DNA of 64,000 nt, from the NCBI GenBank assembly GCA_014803435.1, contig JACYFD010000005.1, positions 1 through 64,000 on the forward strand, written 5' to 3'. The stretch is from Cellulosimicrobium terreum (GTDB lineage: Bacteria > Actinomycetota > Actinomycetes > Actinomycetales > Cellulomonadaceae). A program made the position numbers and the translations under genes. Position 1 is the stretch's first letter, and every line of letters starts with the position of its first letter. Under the pieces are notes generated by a model. It was not told the origin of the DNA. It was given only the letters and a program-made list of their open reading frames with translations, and searched no databases. Shown here in pieces: positions 29,907 to 37,880 of this stretch.

Positions 29907-31388
29907 ATGAAAAAGTTCAACGGGAAGATCAATCGGGGGATGGCTGCGCTCGTCGCGCTCCCCCTGGCGGTGACAGGCCTCGGTGTCGCCGCCGCCGCGC
30001 CCGCCGCTTCGACGGTCGCCGCGCCGTCCGCCACGGCCCTCGCAGCCGAGGACTACAAGATCCTGGTCGTCGGCAAGACGCTCGGCTTCCGGCACTCGCA
30101 CATCGACGACACCACCCACGCCCTCATCGGTCTCGGCGCCGAGAACGGCTTCACCGTGGACGTCTGGGACCCGCCGAACAGCTCCTCGGGCTGGTGGGGT
30201 GCCGGTTCGCCCGGGCAGCCCGACCTCACGATGGACAGCACGCCGTTCACCAGCGCCGAGGACCTCGAGCAGTACAAGACCATCGTCTTCGTCTCCCCGG
30301 TCGACAACACGAACTCCCTCAACCCTGCTACCCCGCGTCTGCTCGACGACGCCGAGCTGGCCGCATTCCAGGGCTACATCCGGGGTGGCGGCGGGTTCGT
30401 GGGCATCCACGCCGCGACCGACACGATGCACACGGTGCCCTGGTACAGCGAGCTCACGGGCGGCGGTGCGCGGTTCGCGAGCCACCCGGCGCAGCAGCAG
30501 GCCACCATGCGGGTCGAGAGCCCCGGGCACCCCTCGACGGCGCACCTGCCCGCAGCCTGGGACCGGTTCGACGAGTGGTACAACTACACGCAGAACCCGC
30601 GTGAGGACGTCCACGTGCTCATCACGCTCGACGAGTCGACGTACTCCCCGGGGAACAACGCGATGGGCGAGGACCACCCTCTGGCCTGGTGCCAGAACTT
30701 CGAGGGCGGCCGTTCCTGGTACGAGGGCGCGGGCCACACGGACGCGTCCTGGACGGACCCGGCGTACCTGCAGCACATCCTCGGGGGCGTCGAGTGGACC
30801 GCGGGCCTGGTCTCGGGCGGCGGCAACTGCGTGACCTTCAAGGAGGTCGACGGTGTCGTCGAGGAGCTCGACACGACGTCCCACGGTGACGCCGAGGCCG
30901 TCGCGGGCATCACCGGTCACCTCGACGACGCGGAGGCCGCTGCGGACGCCGGCGACCACGCCGCGGCGCTCGTGTCGATCGCCGCAGCGGACGCCCTGGT
31001 CGCCGACCTCACGGACGACGCCGGGGACACCGCTCTGCTGAGCGCCAAGCTCGCGGACCTCACCGACTGGCAGACCGCGCTGCGTGACGCCGGCGGCGAC
31101 GTCGACCTCGCGTTCACGGCCGTGGCCCAGGTGCGGACGATGGCGGGCAAGGACTACCTCGCGGTACGTGTCGCCAACGGCGAGGAGGGCCCGGTCGACG
31201 TCACCGTCGAGACGCCCTACGGGGAGCGGACCTTCACCGACGTCGCCCCGGGAGCGAACGCGTACCAGTCGTTCGCGACGCGGCTGGTGGGCGTACCGTC
31301 CGGGGACGTCACGGTCACCGTGACGGCCGAGCGCGACGGCGAGGAGGTCGTCGAGGAGGCGCTCGTCCCGTTCACGGGCACCGACTGA
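29907..31388 (+). CDS. Secreted ThuA-domain protein
   Basis: A 493-residue secreted protein. A Sec signal peptide (MKKFNGKINRG, then ALVALPLAVTGLGVAAAA) is followed near residue 50 by a ThuA-like class I glutamine-amidotransferase fold: YKILVVGKTLGFRHSHID, SAEDLEQYKTIVFVSPVD, AFQGYIRGGGGFVGIHAATDTMHTVPWYSEL, DEWYNYTQNPREDVHVL and HPLAWCQNFEGGRSWYEGAGHTDASW. Such domains are found on carbohydrate-related secreted proteins. Residues ~305-400 are an Ala/Asp-rich helical segment and the last ~100 look like a beta-sandwich. ATG 29907 is preceded by AGAAGGAG; the longer frame upstream lacks a signal peptide start. Substrate unknown. Confidence 0.85.
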   Translation: MKKFNGKINRGMAALVALPLAVTGLGVAAAAPAASTVAAPSATALAAEDYKILVVGKTLGFRHSHIDDTTHALIGLGAENGFTVDVWDPPNSSSGWWGAGSPGQPDLTMDSTPFTSAEDLEQYKTIVFVSPVDNTNSLNPATPRLLDDAELAAFQGYIRGGGGFVGIHAATDTMHTVPWYSELTGGGARFASHPAQQQATMRVESPGHPSTAHLPAAWDRFDEWYNYTQNPREDVHVLITLDESTYSPGNNAMGEDHPLAWCQNFEGGRSWYEGAGHTDASWTDPAYLQHILGGVEWTAGLVSGGGNCVTFKEVDGVVEELDTTSHGDAEAVAGITGHLDDAEAAADAGDHAAALVSIAAADALVADLTDDAGDTALLSAKLADLTDWQTALRDAGGDVDLAFTAVAQVRTMAGKDYLAVRVANGEEGPVDVTVETPYGERTFTDVAPGANAYQSFATRLVGVPSGDVTVTVTAERDGEEVVEEALVPFTGTD

Positions 31389-31420
31389 TCCCGCGGTAGC
31401 GGGCGCACGCCGGCGCCGGG

Positions 31421-31879
31421 TCACCCTGCGAGGGGCGGCCCGGCGTCGTTGCGTGTGGCGTGGTGCGGCGCCTGCGCGGTGAGCACGACGGCAGGCCCGC
31501 GCGCGACGAGGACCGTCGACGGTCGACCCACGGGGTCGGTCACGGCGTGCCACTTCCCGGACGGGCCGCGGCGTCGGGGGCGGCCGTCGAAGGACAGGAC
31601 GATCGTGCCCTCGCCCAGGGCGTCCACCTGCGCGGCGCTCGTGACGACACCGCCCACCTCGCCCGCGAGGACCGCGAGCTGGAGGGCGGCCACGAACGCG
31701 ACGTGCTCGCGCTCGTTCGCCGCCGGTGCCCGGCTACCTCGGTCGACCGTGTACGTGCAGTGCACCGCGGAGCAGGTCAGGATGCGGATCGCGCCGCGGT
31801 TGGGGCGCGCGAGCGCGTGCTCCACCGCGGGGGCGCGCAGGTACGGGGCGAGGACCTCGTCGTTCTCGGGGTGCTCCAT
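31421..31879 (-). CDS. Hypothetical protein
   Basis: A 152-residue protein without recognised family. The first part alternates helix and strand (VLAPYLRAPAVEHALARPNRGAIRILTCSAVHCTYTVDRG); the centre reads VAFVAALQLAVLAGEVGGVVTSAAQVDALGEGTIVLSFDGRP. No signal peptide or membrane segment. ATG 31879 has AAGGA 5 bases upstream, whereas the longer frame to 32008 runs into the tRNA-Leu terminator region. It lies 33 bases from the convergent ThuA gene. Confidence 0.6.
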   Translation of the reverse strand: MEHPENDEVLAPYLRAPAVEHALARPNRGAIRILTCSAVHCTYTVDRGSRAPAANEREHVAFVAALQLAVLAGEVGGVVTSAAQVDALGEGTIVLSFDGRPRRRGPSGKWHAVTDPVGRPSTVLVARGPAVVLTAQAPHHATRNDAGPPLAG

Positions 31880-31950
31880 GTGTCCTTCATCGCGAGACTC
31901 GTGCTGTCTCGCGACCGTACCCCACGGCCTCGGGCCTGACGCACGACGAA

Positions 31951-31992
31951 GAAGGCCGCCGGCCTGGGGGTGAACCCTGACCAGCGGCCTTC
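31951..31992 (-). terminator. Terminator-like hairpin downstream of tRNA-Leu
   Basis: GAAGGCCGC (31951-31959) and GCGGCCTTC (31984-31992) form a 9-bp perfect stem. On the minus strand it follows tRNA-Leu by 20 bases and is trailed by TTCGTCGT, weakly T-rich. Its position right behind the tRNA suggests transcription of tRNA-Leu ends here. Confidence 0.65.
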
Positions 31993-32012
31993 TCCGTCGC
32001 TGTCTCAACGAG

Positions 32013-32097
32013 TGTCCGGAGGGGGACTTGAACCCCCACGCCCGTTAAAGGGCACTAGCACCTCAAGCTAGCGCGTCTGCCATTCCGCCACCCGGAC
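32013..32097 (-). tRNA. tRNA-Leu (anticodon GAG)
   Basis: An 85-base class II tRNA on the minus strand. Acceptor GTCCGGG pairs with TCCGGAC (one G-T), discriminator A. The anticodon stem CTAGC/GCTAG closes loop TTGAGGT, anticodon GAG (reads CUC, CUU). The long variable arm TGCCCTTTAACGGGCG is a leucine feature; T-arm GGGGG-TTCAAGT-CCCCC. CCA is not encoded. Confidence 0.95.
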
Positions 32098-32141
32098 AGG
32101 TGGACCATCCCCGGCGTTCCCGCCGTTCTGGTGCGGGGAAA

Positions 32142-32169
32142 AACATAGCACGGTTGGTGGTCCGGTCAG
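32142..32169 (-). promoter_or_regulatory. tRNA-Leu promoter
   Basis: On the minus strand, CTGACC (plus 32164-32169) and TATGTT (plus 32142-32147) with a 16-base spacer form a good housekeeping promoter. The start would be near 32135, leaving about 38 bases of leader before the tRNA. The same -10 hexamer is used by the Arg-leader unit at 25380. Confidence 0.7.
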
Positions 32170-32252
32170 GAATCGCGGTCGACGTGCAGGGCGTGGCGGA
32201 GCGGGCTGGGGCAGACTGGGCGAATGGTACGAGAGACGACGCGAGGGCCGGT

Positions 32253-33548
32253 GTGACCGAGGACGGCGCGGGAGATGCGCAGCGGGAACCGGAGGCGGAG
32301 CGCAAGCTCGCGTCGTCGGTACCGCGCGGAGGCAACGGGGGCGAGCGCGGAGCCGTGTCGGTCAAGCACCTCGCCGGCGCGTCGACCGCGGCGCGCAAGG
32401 TCGCGGGCGCGCGTCGCAACCCGTCGGTGGTGGGCTACGACGAGACCGTCCCGGCGTGGCTGCGCACGGCTGCCGGGTGGTCGTGGCGCTCGCTGCTGGT
32501 CATCGCGGCGGTGGCGCTCGTCTTCTACGCGACCGCTCAGGTGCAGATCGTGTTCATCGCGGTGTTCCTCGCGCTCGTGTTCGCGTCCGTGCTGCGGCCC
32601 GTCACGGACTTCTACGCGCGCATCATGCCGCGAGGGCTCGCGACGGCACTCGCCCTGCTGACCGCGATCCTGTTCATCGCCGGCCTCCTGACGTACGTGA
32701 TCTCCTCGGTCGCCGGGCAGTGGGAGAAGCTCGCGGGGGAGTTCACCGACGGCATCGACCAGATCCTCGACTTCCTCGAGAACGGGCCGCTGCCCGTCTC
32801 GATCACGGCGGACGACGTCGACGGCTGGATCGCCAACGGCCAGCAGTGGCTGTCGGAGCACGGCGGCGACATCGCCAGCCAGGCGGCGGCGAGCGCAGGG
32901 TCCGTCTTCGAGGGCTTCGCGGCGATCGCGCTCGCGATCTTCTGCACCGTCTTCTTCCTCGCGCGGGGCAAGGACATGTGGATCTGGTTCCTCAACCAGC
33001 TCCCCTCCCGCTCGCGCGAGAGCTGGAAGCTCGCCGGCGGCGCCGGCTGGTACACCTTCTCGGGCTACGCACGCGGCACGGTCATCATCGCCCTCACCGA
33101 CGGGATCCTCGCGGGAATCTTCCTCGCGATCCTCGGTGTGCCGCTCGCCGCTCCGCTCGCCGTCCTCGTGTTCATCGGGGCGTTCATCCCCCTCATCGGG
33201 GCACCGCTCGCGATGATCATCGCGGCGGTCGTCGCACTCGCCGCGGACGGCGTCGTGACCGCCCTGATCGTCACGATCGGCATCGCGCTCATCGGTCAGT
33301 TCGAGGGGCACGTGCTGCAGCCGCTCGTCATGGGTTCGCAGGTGTCGCTGCACCCCGTGGTCGTGGCGATCTCCGTGACTGCCGGCACGCTGCTCGCCGG
33401 GATCCTCGGCGCGGTCGTGTCCGTGCCCCTGGTCGCGGTGGCCTGGTCGGTGTTCTCGAAGCTGCGGCACAAGGACCCGCCCATGGACGACGACATACCG
33501 ACGGCGAAGGAGATCGCGCTCGAGCCGGGGTCAGCACGGGACGGCTGA
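32253..33548 (+). CDS. AI-2E-family (PerM/YdiK-like) permease
   Basis: A 431-residue membrane protein of the AI-2E transporter family. A hydrophilic basic N-terminal tail (~65 residues) is followed by TM helices in the family order: SLLVIAAVALVFYATAQVQIVFIAVFLALVFASVL, ATALALLTAILFIAGLLTYVIS, a soluble region with WEKLAGEFTDGIDQIL, then FEGFAAIALAIFCTVFFLA, GTVIIALTDGILAGIFLAILGVPLAAPLAVLVFIGAFIPLIGAPLAMII (P-rich signature) and the C-terminal FEGHVLQPLVMG...LAGILGAVVSVPLVAV. The frame opens at 32100, only 3 bases from tRNA-Leu, so GTG 32253 after GAGGG is preferred. The 3' end overlaps the convergent DUF1905 gene by 18 bases. Substrate uncertain; the family name does not prove AI-2 export. 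Confidence 0.85.
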   Translation: MTEDGAGDAQREPEAERKLASSVPRGGNGGERGAVSVKHLAGASTAARKVAGARRNPSVVGYDETVPAWLRTAAGWSWRSLLVIAAVALVFYATAQVQIVFIAVFLALVFASVLRPVTDFYARIMPRGLATALALLTAILFIAGLLTYVISSVAGQWEKLAGEFTDGIDQILDFLENGPLPVSITADDVDGWIANGQQWLSEHGGDIASQAAASAGSVFEGFAAIALAIFCTVFFLARGKDMWIWFLNQLPSRSRESWKLAGGAGWYTFSGYARGTVIIALTDGILAGIFLAILGVPLAAPLAVLVFIGAFIPLIGAPLAMIIAAVVALAADGVVTALIVTIGIALIGQFEGHVLQPLVMGSQVSLHPVVVAISVTAGTLLAGILGAVVSVPLVAVAWSVFSKLRHKDPPMDDDIPTAKEIALEPGSARDG

Positions 33549-33833
33549 GACCTCGTCGTCGAGCCGCAGGCGCACCCGGACGGTGTCGCCCACGCCCTTG
33601 TGCGTCCGTCGCCGCACCGAGCGCAGCACCGCGAGCAGGTGCGGTCCGCCGTAGGACACGAGAGACGCGTGGTACCCGATCCCGTCGACGTGCGCGACGA
33701 CGGGGACCCGGCCACGGGTACCGAAGAGCCGGTCGGTGTCGAACGGCAGCTCGACGAACGCGCCGGTCGTGGTGCCGGCGGCGGACACGACGGCGTCGAA
33801 CTCCACCTCGCCGGGATCCGTCCACGTCGGCAT
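33531..33833 (-). CDS. DUF1905-family small protein
   Basis: A 100-residue all-beta protein of the DUF1905 type. Its pattern FDAVVSAAGTTTGAFVELPFDTDRLFGTRGRVPVVAHVDGIGYHASLVSYGGPHLLAVLRSVRR and KGVGDTVRVRLRLDDE is typical. Family function is unknown. ATG 33833 is chosen although the frame extends to 34160: TACCGT 8 bases upstream gives a leaderless start and the family begins here. The stop overlaps the convergent AI-2E-family gene by 18 bases. Confidence 0.85.
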   Translation of the reverse strand: MPTWTDPGEVEFDAVVSAAGTTTGAFVELPFDTDRLFGTRGRVPVVAHVDGIGYHASLVSYGGPHLLAVLRSVRRRTHKGVGDTVRVRLRLDDEVSAVPC

Positions 33834-33936
33834 GGTCCTCGACGGTAGCCGACCCCGGCCGCCAGGGGAACGGTCCGGTTGTTGCGGACGTCGCGTCGTC
33901 GTGCGCGCGGTGGTGCACCGCGACCACACTGTGGGC

Positions 33937-35058
33937 ATGAGGATCGGCATACCCACCGAGGTCAAGAACCACGAGGACCGCGTCGCGCTCACCCCCGCCG
34001 GCGCCCACCACCTCGTCAGGGCCGGGCACGACGTGCTCGTCCAGTCCGGGGCCGGCGACGGCTCCCACCTGTCCGACGCGGAGTTCGAGCGGGCCGGGGC
34101 ACGGATCGTGCCCACCGCCGACGAGGTGTGGAGCGGGGCGGAGCTCGTGTGCAAGGTCAAGGAACCGGTCGCGAGCGAGTACCGGCACCTGCGCGAGGGC
34201 CTCCTGCTCTTCGCCTATCTCCACCTCGCCGCCGACGCGGCCGGCACGCGGGCGCTGCTCGACGCCGGGACGACGTCCGTCGCCTACGAGACGGTCCGGG
34301 CCCCTGATGGGACGCTTCCGCTGCTCGCGCCGATGAGCGAGGTCGCGGGGCGCATGGCGACCCAGGCGGGCGCGTGGCTCCTGCAGCGGCCGGCGGGCGG
34401 CCGGGGCGTGCTTCTCGGCGGCGTGCCGGGGACGCGGCCCGGGCGCGTCGTCGTGCTCGGGGGCGGGACCGCGGGACGCAACGCCGCCCAGGTCGCCGTC
34501 GGGATGCGCGCCGAGGTGACGATCGTCGACCTGTCCCTGCCGGTGCTGCGGTCCCTCGACGGGGAGTTCTCCGGGCACGTGCGCACGGTCGCGTCGACCG
34601 CGCACGCGATCGAGCGTGAGGTGCTCGAGGCGGACCTCGTGGTCGGTGCGGTGCTCGTCGCGGGGGCCCGCGCGCCCCGGCTCGTCGGTGACGACCTCGT
34701 GGCGCGCATGCGTCCGGGCGCCGTCCTGGTGGACGTCGCGGTCGACCAGGGCGGCTGCTTCGAGTCCTCGCGCCCGACGACGCACGACGACCCGACGTTC
34801 CCCGTGCACGGCACGACCTTCTACTGCGTCGCGAACATGCCGGGCGCGGTGCCCGTGACGAGCACGCACGCCCTGACGAGCGCCACGCTGCCGTGCCTGG
34901 CGATGCTCGCCGACGGCGGGCTCGACGCGATGAGAGCGAGCCCGATGCTGCGGTCGGGCGCCTCCACGCACCGGGGTCTGCTTCTCAACGAGGCGGTCGC
35001 CGCCGCGCACGCGCTGCCCTGGAGGTCGCCGGACGACGCGCTCGCCGTGGCAGGGTGA
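33937..35058 (+). CDS. ald: Alanine dehydrogenase
   Basis: A 373-residue NAD-dependent L-alanine dehydrogenase interconverting alanine and pyruvate plus ammonia. The N-terminal block MRIGIPTEVKNHEDRVALTPAG, pyruvate-binding Lys in LVCKVKEPVASEY, catalytic His in LFAYLHLAADAAGT, the nucleotide-binding GRVVVLGGGTAGRNAAQVAVGM, the Asp of VDVAVDQGGCFE and the tail NMPGAVPVTSTHALTSATLP are all intact. Length matches the family. ATG 33937 has CACACT 6 bases upstream. An open frame further upstream overlaps the divergent DUF1905 gene and is discarded. The acetyltransferase gene follows 4 bases after the stop. Confidence 0.96.
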   Translation: MRIGIPTEVKNHEDRVALTPAGAHHLVRAGHDVLVQSGAGDGSHLSDAEFERAGARIVPTADEVWSGAELVCKVKEPVASEYRHLREGLLLFAYLHLAADAAGTRALLDAGTTSVAYETVRAPDGTLPLLAPMSEVAGRMATQAGAWLLQRPAGGRGVLLGGVPGTRPGRVVVLGGGTAGRNAAQVAVGMRAEVTIVDLSLPVLRSLDGEFSGHVRTVASTAHAIEREVLEADLVVGAVLVAGARAPRLVGDDLVARMRPGAVLVDVAVDQGGCFESSRPTTHDDPTFPVHGTTFYCVANMPGAVPVTSTHALTSATLPCLAMLADGGLDAMRASPMLRSGASTHRGLLLNEAVAAAHALPWRSPDDALAVAG

Positions 35059-35062
35059 TGCG

Positions 35063-35716
35063 ATGCAGCCCTTCGCCCTCGACGACGGTCACGTCCACCT
35101 CACCACGCCGACGCTCGACGACGTCGACGCGATCACCGCCGCGTGCCAGGACCCGGACGTCGCCGCCTGGACCGTCGTGCCGACCCCGTACACCCGGGAG
35201 GACGCGATCGGCTTCGTGCGTGACTACGTCGGTCCCGGCTGGGAGCGGGGGAACGTCGCCACGTGGGCCGTGCGCGAGTCGGTCGGGCCGTCAGGCATCC
35301 CCGGCCCGGGAGGGGCCGGCCCGCTGATCGGCATGGTCGGCGTCGGCATGGACGACGCGCCCGACGGGCAGCGCTCGGGAGAGATCGGCTACTGGATGAC
35401 GCCGAGCGGCCGTGGTCGCGGCCTCGCGGCTGCCGCGTGCCGCCTCGTCGTCGACTGGGCGTTCGACCCCGAAGGGCTCGGGCTGGCCCGCGTGTCGTGG
35501 GAGGCATACGTCGGGAACTGGCCGTCGCGGCGTCTGGCGTGGCGGCTCGGTTTCCGGGTGGAGGGTGCGGTGCGGGGGCACGGGGTCCAGCGGGGCGTGC
35601 GTCGCGACGCGTGGATCGGCACGCTGCTCCCGGGGGACCCGCGCGAGCCCAACGAGGAGTGGCCGGCCGAGGTGCCGGGCGAGAATCCGTTTCCGGGGCG
35701 TGGGTCGCGGGGGTGA
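35063..35716 (+). CDS. GNAT-family N-acetyltransferase (RimJ/RimL-like)
   Basis: A 217-residue acetyltransferase of the RimJ/RimL type. It begins VHLTTPTLDDVDAITAACQDPDVAAWTVVPTPYT, a typical start for this group; the acetyl-CoA-binding loop is IGYWMTPSGRGRGLAAAACRLVVDWAF, followed by SWEAYVGNWPSRRLAWRLGFRVEGAVRGHG, the C-terminal recognition block. The acceptor may be a protein N-terminus or small amine and is not predictable. ATG 35063 lies 4 bases after the ald stop, so it is probably co-transcribed. The last ~30 residues are Pro/Gly-rich and probably flexible. Confidence 0.9.
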   Translation: MQPFALDDGHVHLTTPTLDDVDAITAACQDPDVAAWTVVPTPYTREDAIGFVRDYVGPGWERGNVATWAVRESVGPSGIPGPGGAGPLIGMVGVGMDDAPDGQRSGEIGYWMTPSGRGRGLAAAACRLVVDWAFDPEGLGLARVSWEAYVGNWPSRRLAWRLGFRVEGAVRGHGVQRGVRRDAWIGTLLPGDPREPNEEWPAEVPGENPFPGRGSRG

Positions 35717-35726
35717 GGATGGGCCC

Positions 35727-37844
35727 ATGACGTCTCAGCCTCTGGCGCCCTCGGGCGCCGACCTCGATCTCGACCCTGCCAACCCGTTCGCCGCGCCGTC
35801 GGTGCTCCCGTACGAGCTGCCCGACTACTCGGCGGTCCGTGAGGAGCACTACGTGCCCGCGCTGCGCGCCGCCATGGCCGCGCAGCGTGCCGCCGTCGAG
35901 GCGATCGCGACCGACTCCCAGGCGGCGACGGTCGCCAACACGCTCGAGGCGCTCGAGCGCTCGGGTCGCGCCCTGTCGCGCGTCGCGCACGCGTTCTACA
36001 ACCAGCTCAGCGCGGACGCGTCCGCCGGGCTGGAGGCGATCGAGGAGGAGGTCGCGCCCGAGTACGCGGCGCACCACGACGCGATCTACATGGACGCGCG
36101 ACTCTACGCACGCGCCCGTGCCCTGCAGGACGGCGCGGACGCGGGTGAGGTCGTGCTGGAGCCGGACGCGGCCTGGCTCCTGCGCACCCTGCTCACGGAC
36201 TTCCGCCGTTCGGGCGTGGAGCTCGACGCGGCGGAGCAGGAGCGGCTGCGTGAGATCAACGGCCGCCTGACGAGCCTCGAGGCCGCGTTCGGCCGCAAGC
36301 TCCTCGCCGGCGCCAACGCGGCGAGCGTGCTCGTCACGGACCGCGCCGAGCTCGAGGGACTCGCGGAGGACGCCGTCGCGGGGGCCGCCCAGGCCGCAGC
36401 CGCGCGCGGCCACGAAGGCGCCTGGCTGCTGGAGATGCAGCTCCCGACGCAGCAGGGCGTGCTCGCCTCGCTCACGGACCGCGACGTGCGCGAGCGGGTC
36501 CAGCACGCCTCACAGGTGCGCGGGGCGGGCGGCGACGACCACGACACGCGCGAGATCGTCCTCGAGACGGTGCGGCTGCGCGGGGAGAAGGCGCGACTCC
36601 TCGGCTACGAGCACCACGCCGCCTACGTCGCCGAGGACGCCACGGCGAAGACGACCGAGGCGGTCGACGCGATGCTCTCGCGTCTCGCCCCGGCCGCCGT
36701 CGCGAACGCGCGCCGCGAGGCCGCGGACCTCGAGGACGCGCTCCGGGCGGACGTCCCCGGTGCGAGCCTGCGGGCCTCGGACTGGTCGTACTACGCCGAG
36801 CGGGTCCGCAAGGACCGCTACGCGCTCGACGACGCCCTGCTGCGCCCGTACCTCGAGCTCGAGCGGGTCGTGCACGACGGGGTCTTCCGCGCCGCGAACC
36901 GCCTGTACGGGATCTCGTTCACCGAGCGCCCGGACCTGGTGGGGTACCACCCGGACGTCCGCGTGTTCGAGGTGTTCGACACCGAGACGCCGGGGGAGCC
37001 CGGCGAGGGGATGGGCCTGTTCCTCGCCGACTGGTACACGCGCGAGTCCAAGCGCGGCGGCGCCTGGATGAACAACCTGATCGACCAGAACCATCTGCTC
37101 GACCAGCTGCCGGTCGTCGTGAACAACCTCAACATCGTCAAGCCGCCGGCGGGGCAGCCGACGCTGCTCGTGTGGGACGAGGTCATCACCCTGTTCCACG
37201 AGTTCGGGCACGCGCTGCACGGGCTCTTCTCCGACGTGCGGTTCCCGTCGCAGTCCGGCACGGAGGTGCCGCGCGACTTCGTCGAGTACCCGTCCCAGGT
37301 CAACGAGATGTGGGCGTGGGAGCCGCAGATCCTGCGCGCCTACGCGGTGCACCACGAGACGGGCGAGCCCATGCCCGCCGCATGGGTCGACACGATGATC
37401 GCGTCGCGGCAGTTCAACGAGGGCTTCGGCACGACCGAGTACCTCGCCGCGGCGCTGCTCGACCAGGCGTGGCACCAGATCGGGCCGGACGACGTCCCGA
37501 CGTCGGTGGACGACGTCGTGCCGTTCGAGACGGACGCGCTCGAGCAGGCGGGCGTCGCCTTCGCCCCCGTGCCGCCCCGCTACCGCACCACGTACTACAA
37601 CCACGTGTTCGGCGGCGGCTACTCCGCGGGCTACTACTCGTACATCTGGTCCGAGGTCCTCGACGCCGACACCGTCGAGTGGTACCGGGAGAACGGCGGC
37701 CTGACGCGCGAGAACGGGGAGCGGTTCCGGCGCGTCCTGCTCGCACGCGGAGGGTCGCAGGACCCGCTCGCGTCGTTCCGCGAGCTGCGCGGTCGCGACG
37801 CGGACATCGCCCCGCTCCTGGCCCGTCGCGGCCTGGACGCCTGA
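35727..37844 (+). CDS. M3-family oligopeptidase / peptidyl-dipeptidase (Dcp-like)
   Basis: A 705-residue cytoplasmic zinc peptidase of family M3. The N-terminal helical half (FAAPSVLPYELPDYSAVREEHYVPALRAAM) leads to the zinc motif HEFGH at 491-495 (FHEFGHALHGL), with the third ligand Glu in the following helix (EYPSQVNEMWAWEP) and the substrate-binding YNHVFGGGYSAGYYSYIWSEVLDAD near the end. Length fits Dcp (~680-710). It degrades peptides left by larger proteases. ATG 35727 has GAGGAT 6 bases upstream, possibly leaderless. The frame is open further upstream but overlaps the acetyltransferase gene. Confidence 0.94.
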   Translation: MTSQPLAPSGADLDLDPANPFAAPSVLPYELPDYSAVREEHYVPALRAAMAAQRAAVEAIATDSQAATVANTLEALERSGRALSRVAHAFYNQLSADASAGLEAIEEEVAPEYAAHHDAIYMDARLYARARALQDGADAGEVVLEPDAAWLLRTLLTDFRRSGVELDAAEQERLREINGRLTSLEAAFGRKLLAGANAASVLVTDRAELEGLAEDAVAGAAQAAAARGHEGAWLLEMQLPTQQGVLASLTDRDVRERVQHASQVRGAGGDDHDTREIVLETVRLRGEKARLLGYEHHAAYVAEDATAKTTEAVDAMLSRLAPAAVANARREAADLEDALRADVPGASLRASDWSYYAERVRKDRYALDDALLRPYLELERVVHDGVFRAANRLYGISFTERPDLVGYHPDVRVFEVFDTETPGEPGEGMGLFLADWYTRESKRGGAWMNNLIDQNHLLDQLPVVVNNLNIVKPPAGQPTLLVWDEVITLFHEFGHALHGLFSDVRFPSQSGTEVPRDFVEYPSQVNEMWAWEPQILRAYAVHHETGEPMPAAWVDTMIASRQFNEGFGTTEYLAAALLDQAWHQIGPDDVPTSVDDVVPFETDALEQAGVAFAPVPPRYRTTYYNHVFGGGYSAGYYSYIWSEVLDADTVEWYRENGGLTRENGERFRRVLLARGGSQDPLASFRELRGRDADIAPLLARRGLDA

Positions 37845-37880
37845 CGCCGGACCGGGTGCGGCGACGGGTAGCGTGGGGGC

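Noticed and set aside
32100-32252. Start of the AI-2E-family gene at 32100
   Set aside because: This start is only 3 bases from tRNA-Leu and crosses that tRNA's promoter on the other strand; the encoded residues look like noise. GTG 32253 is better placed.
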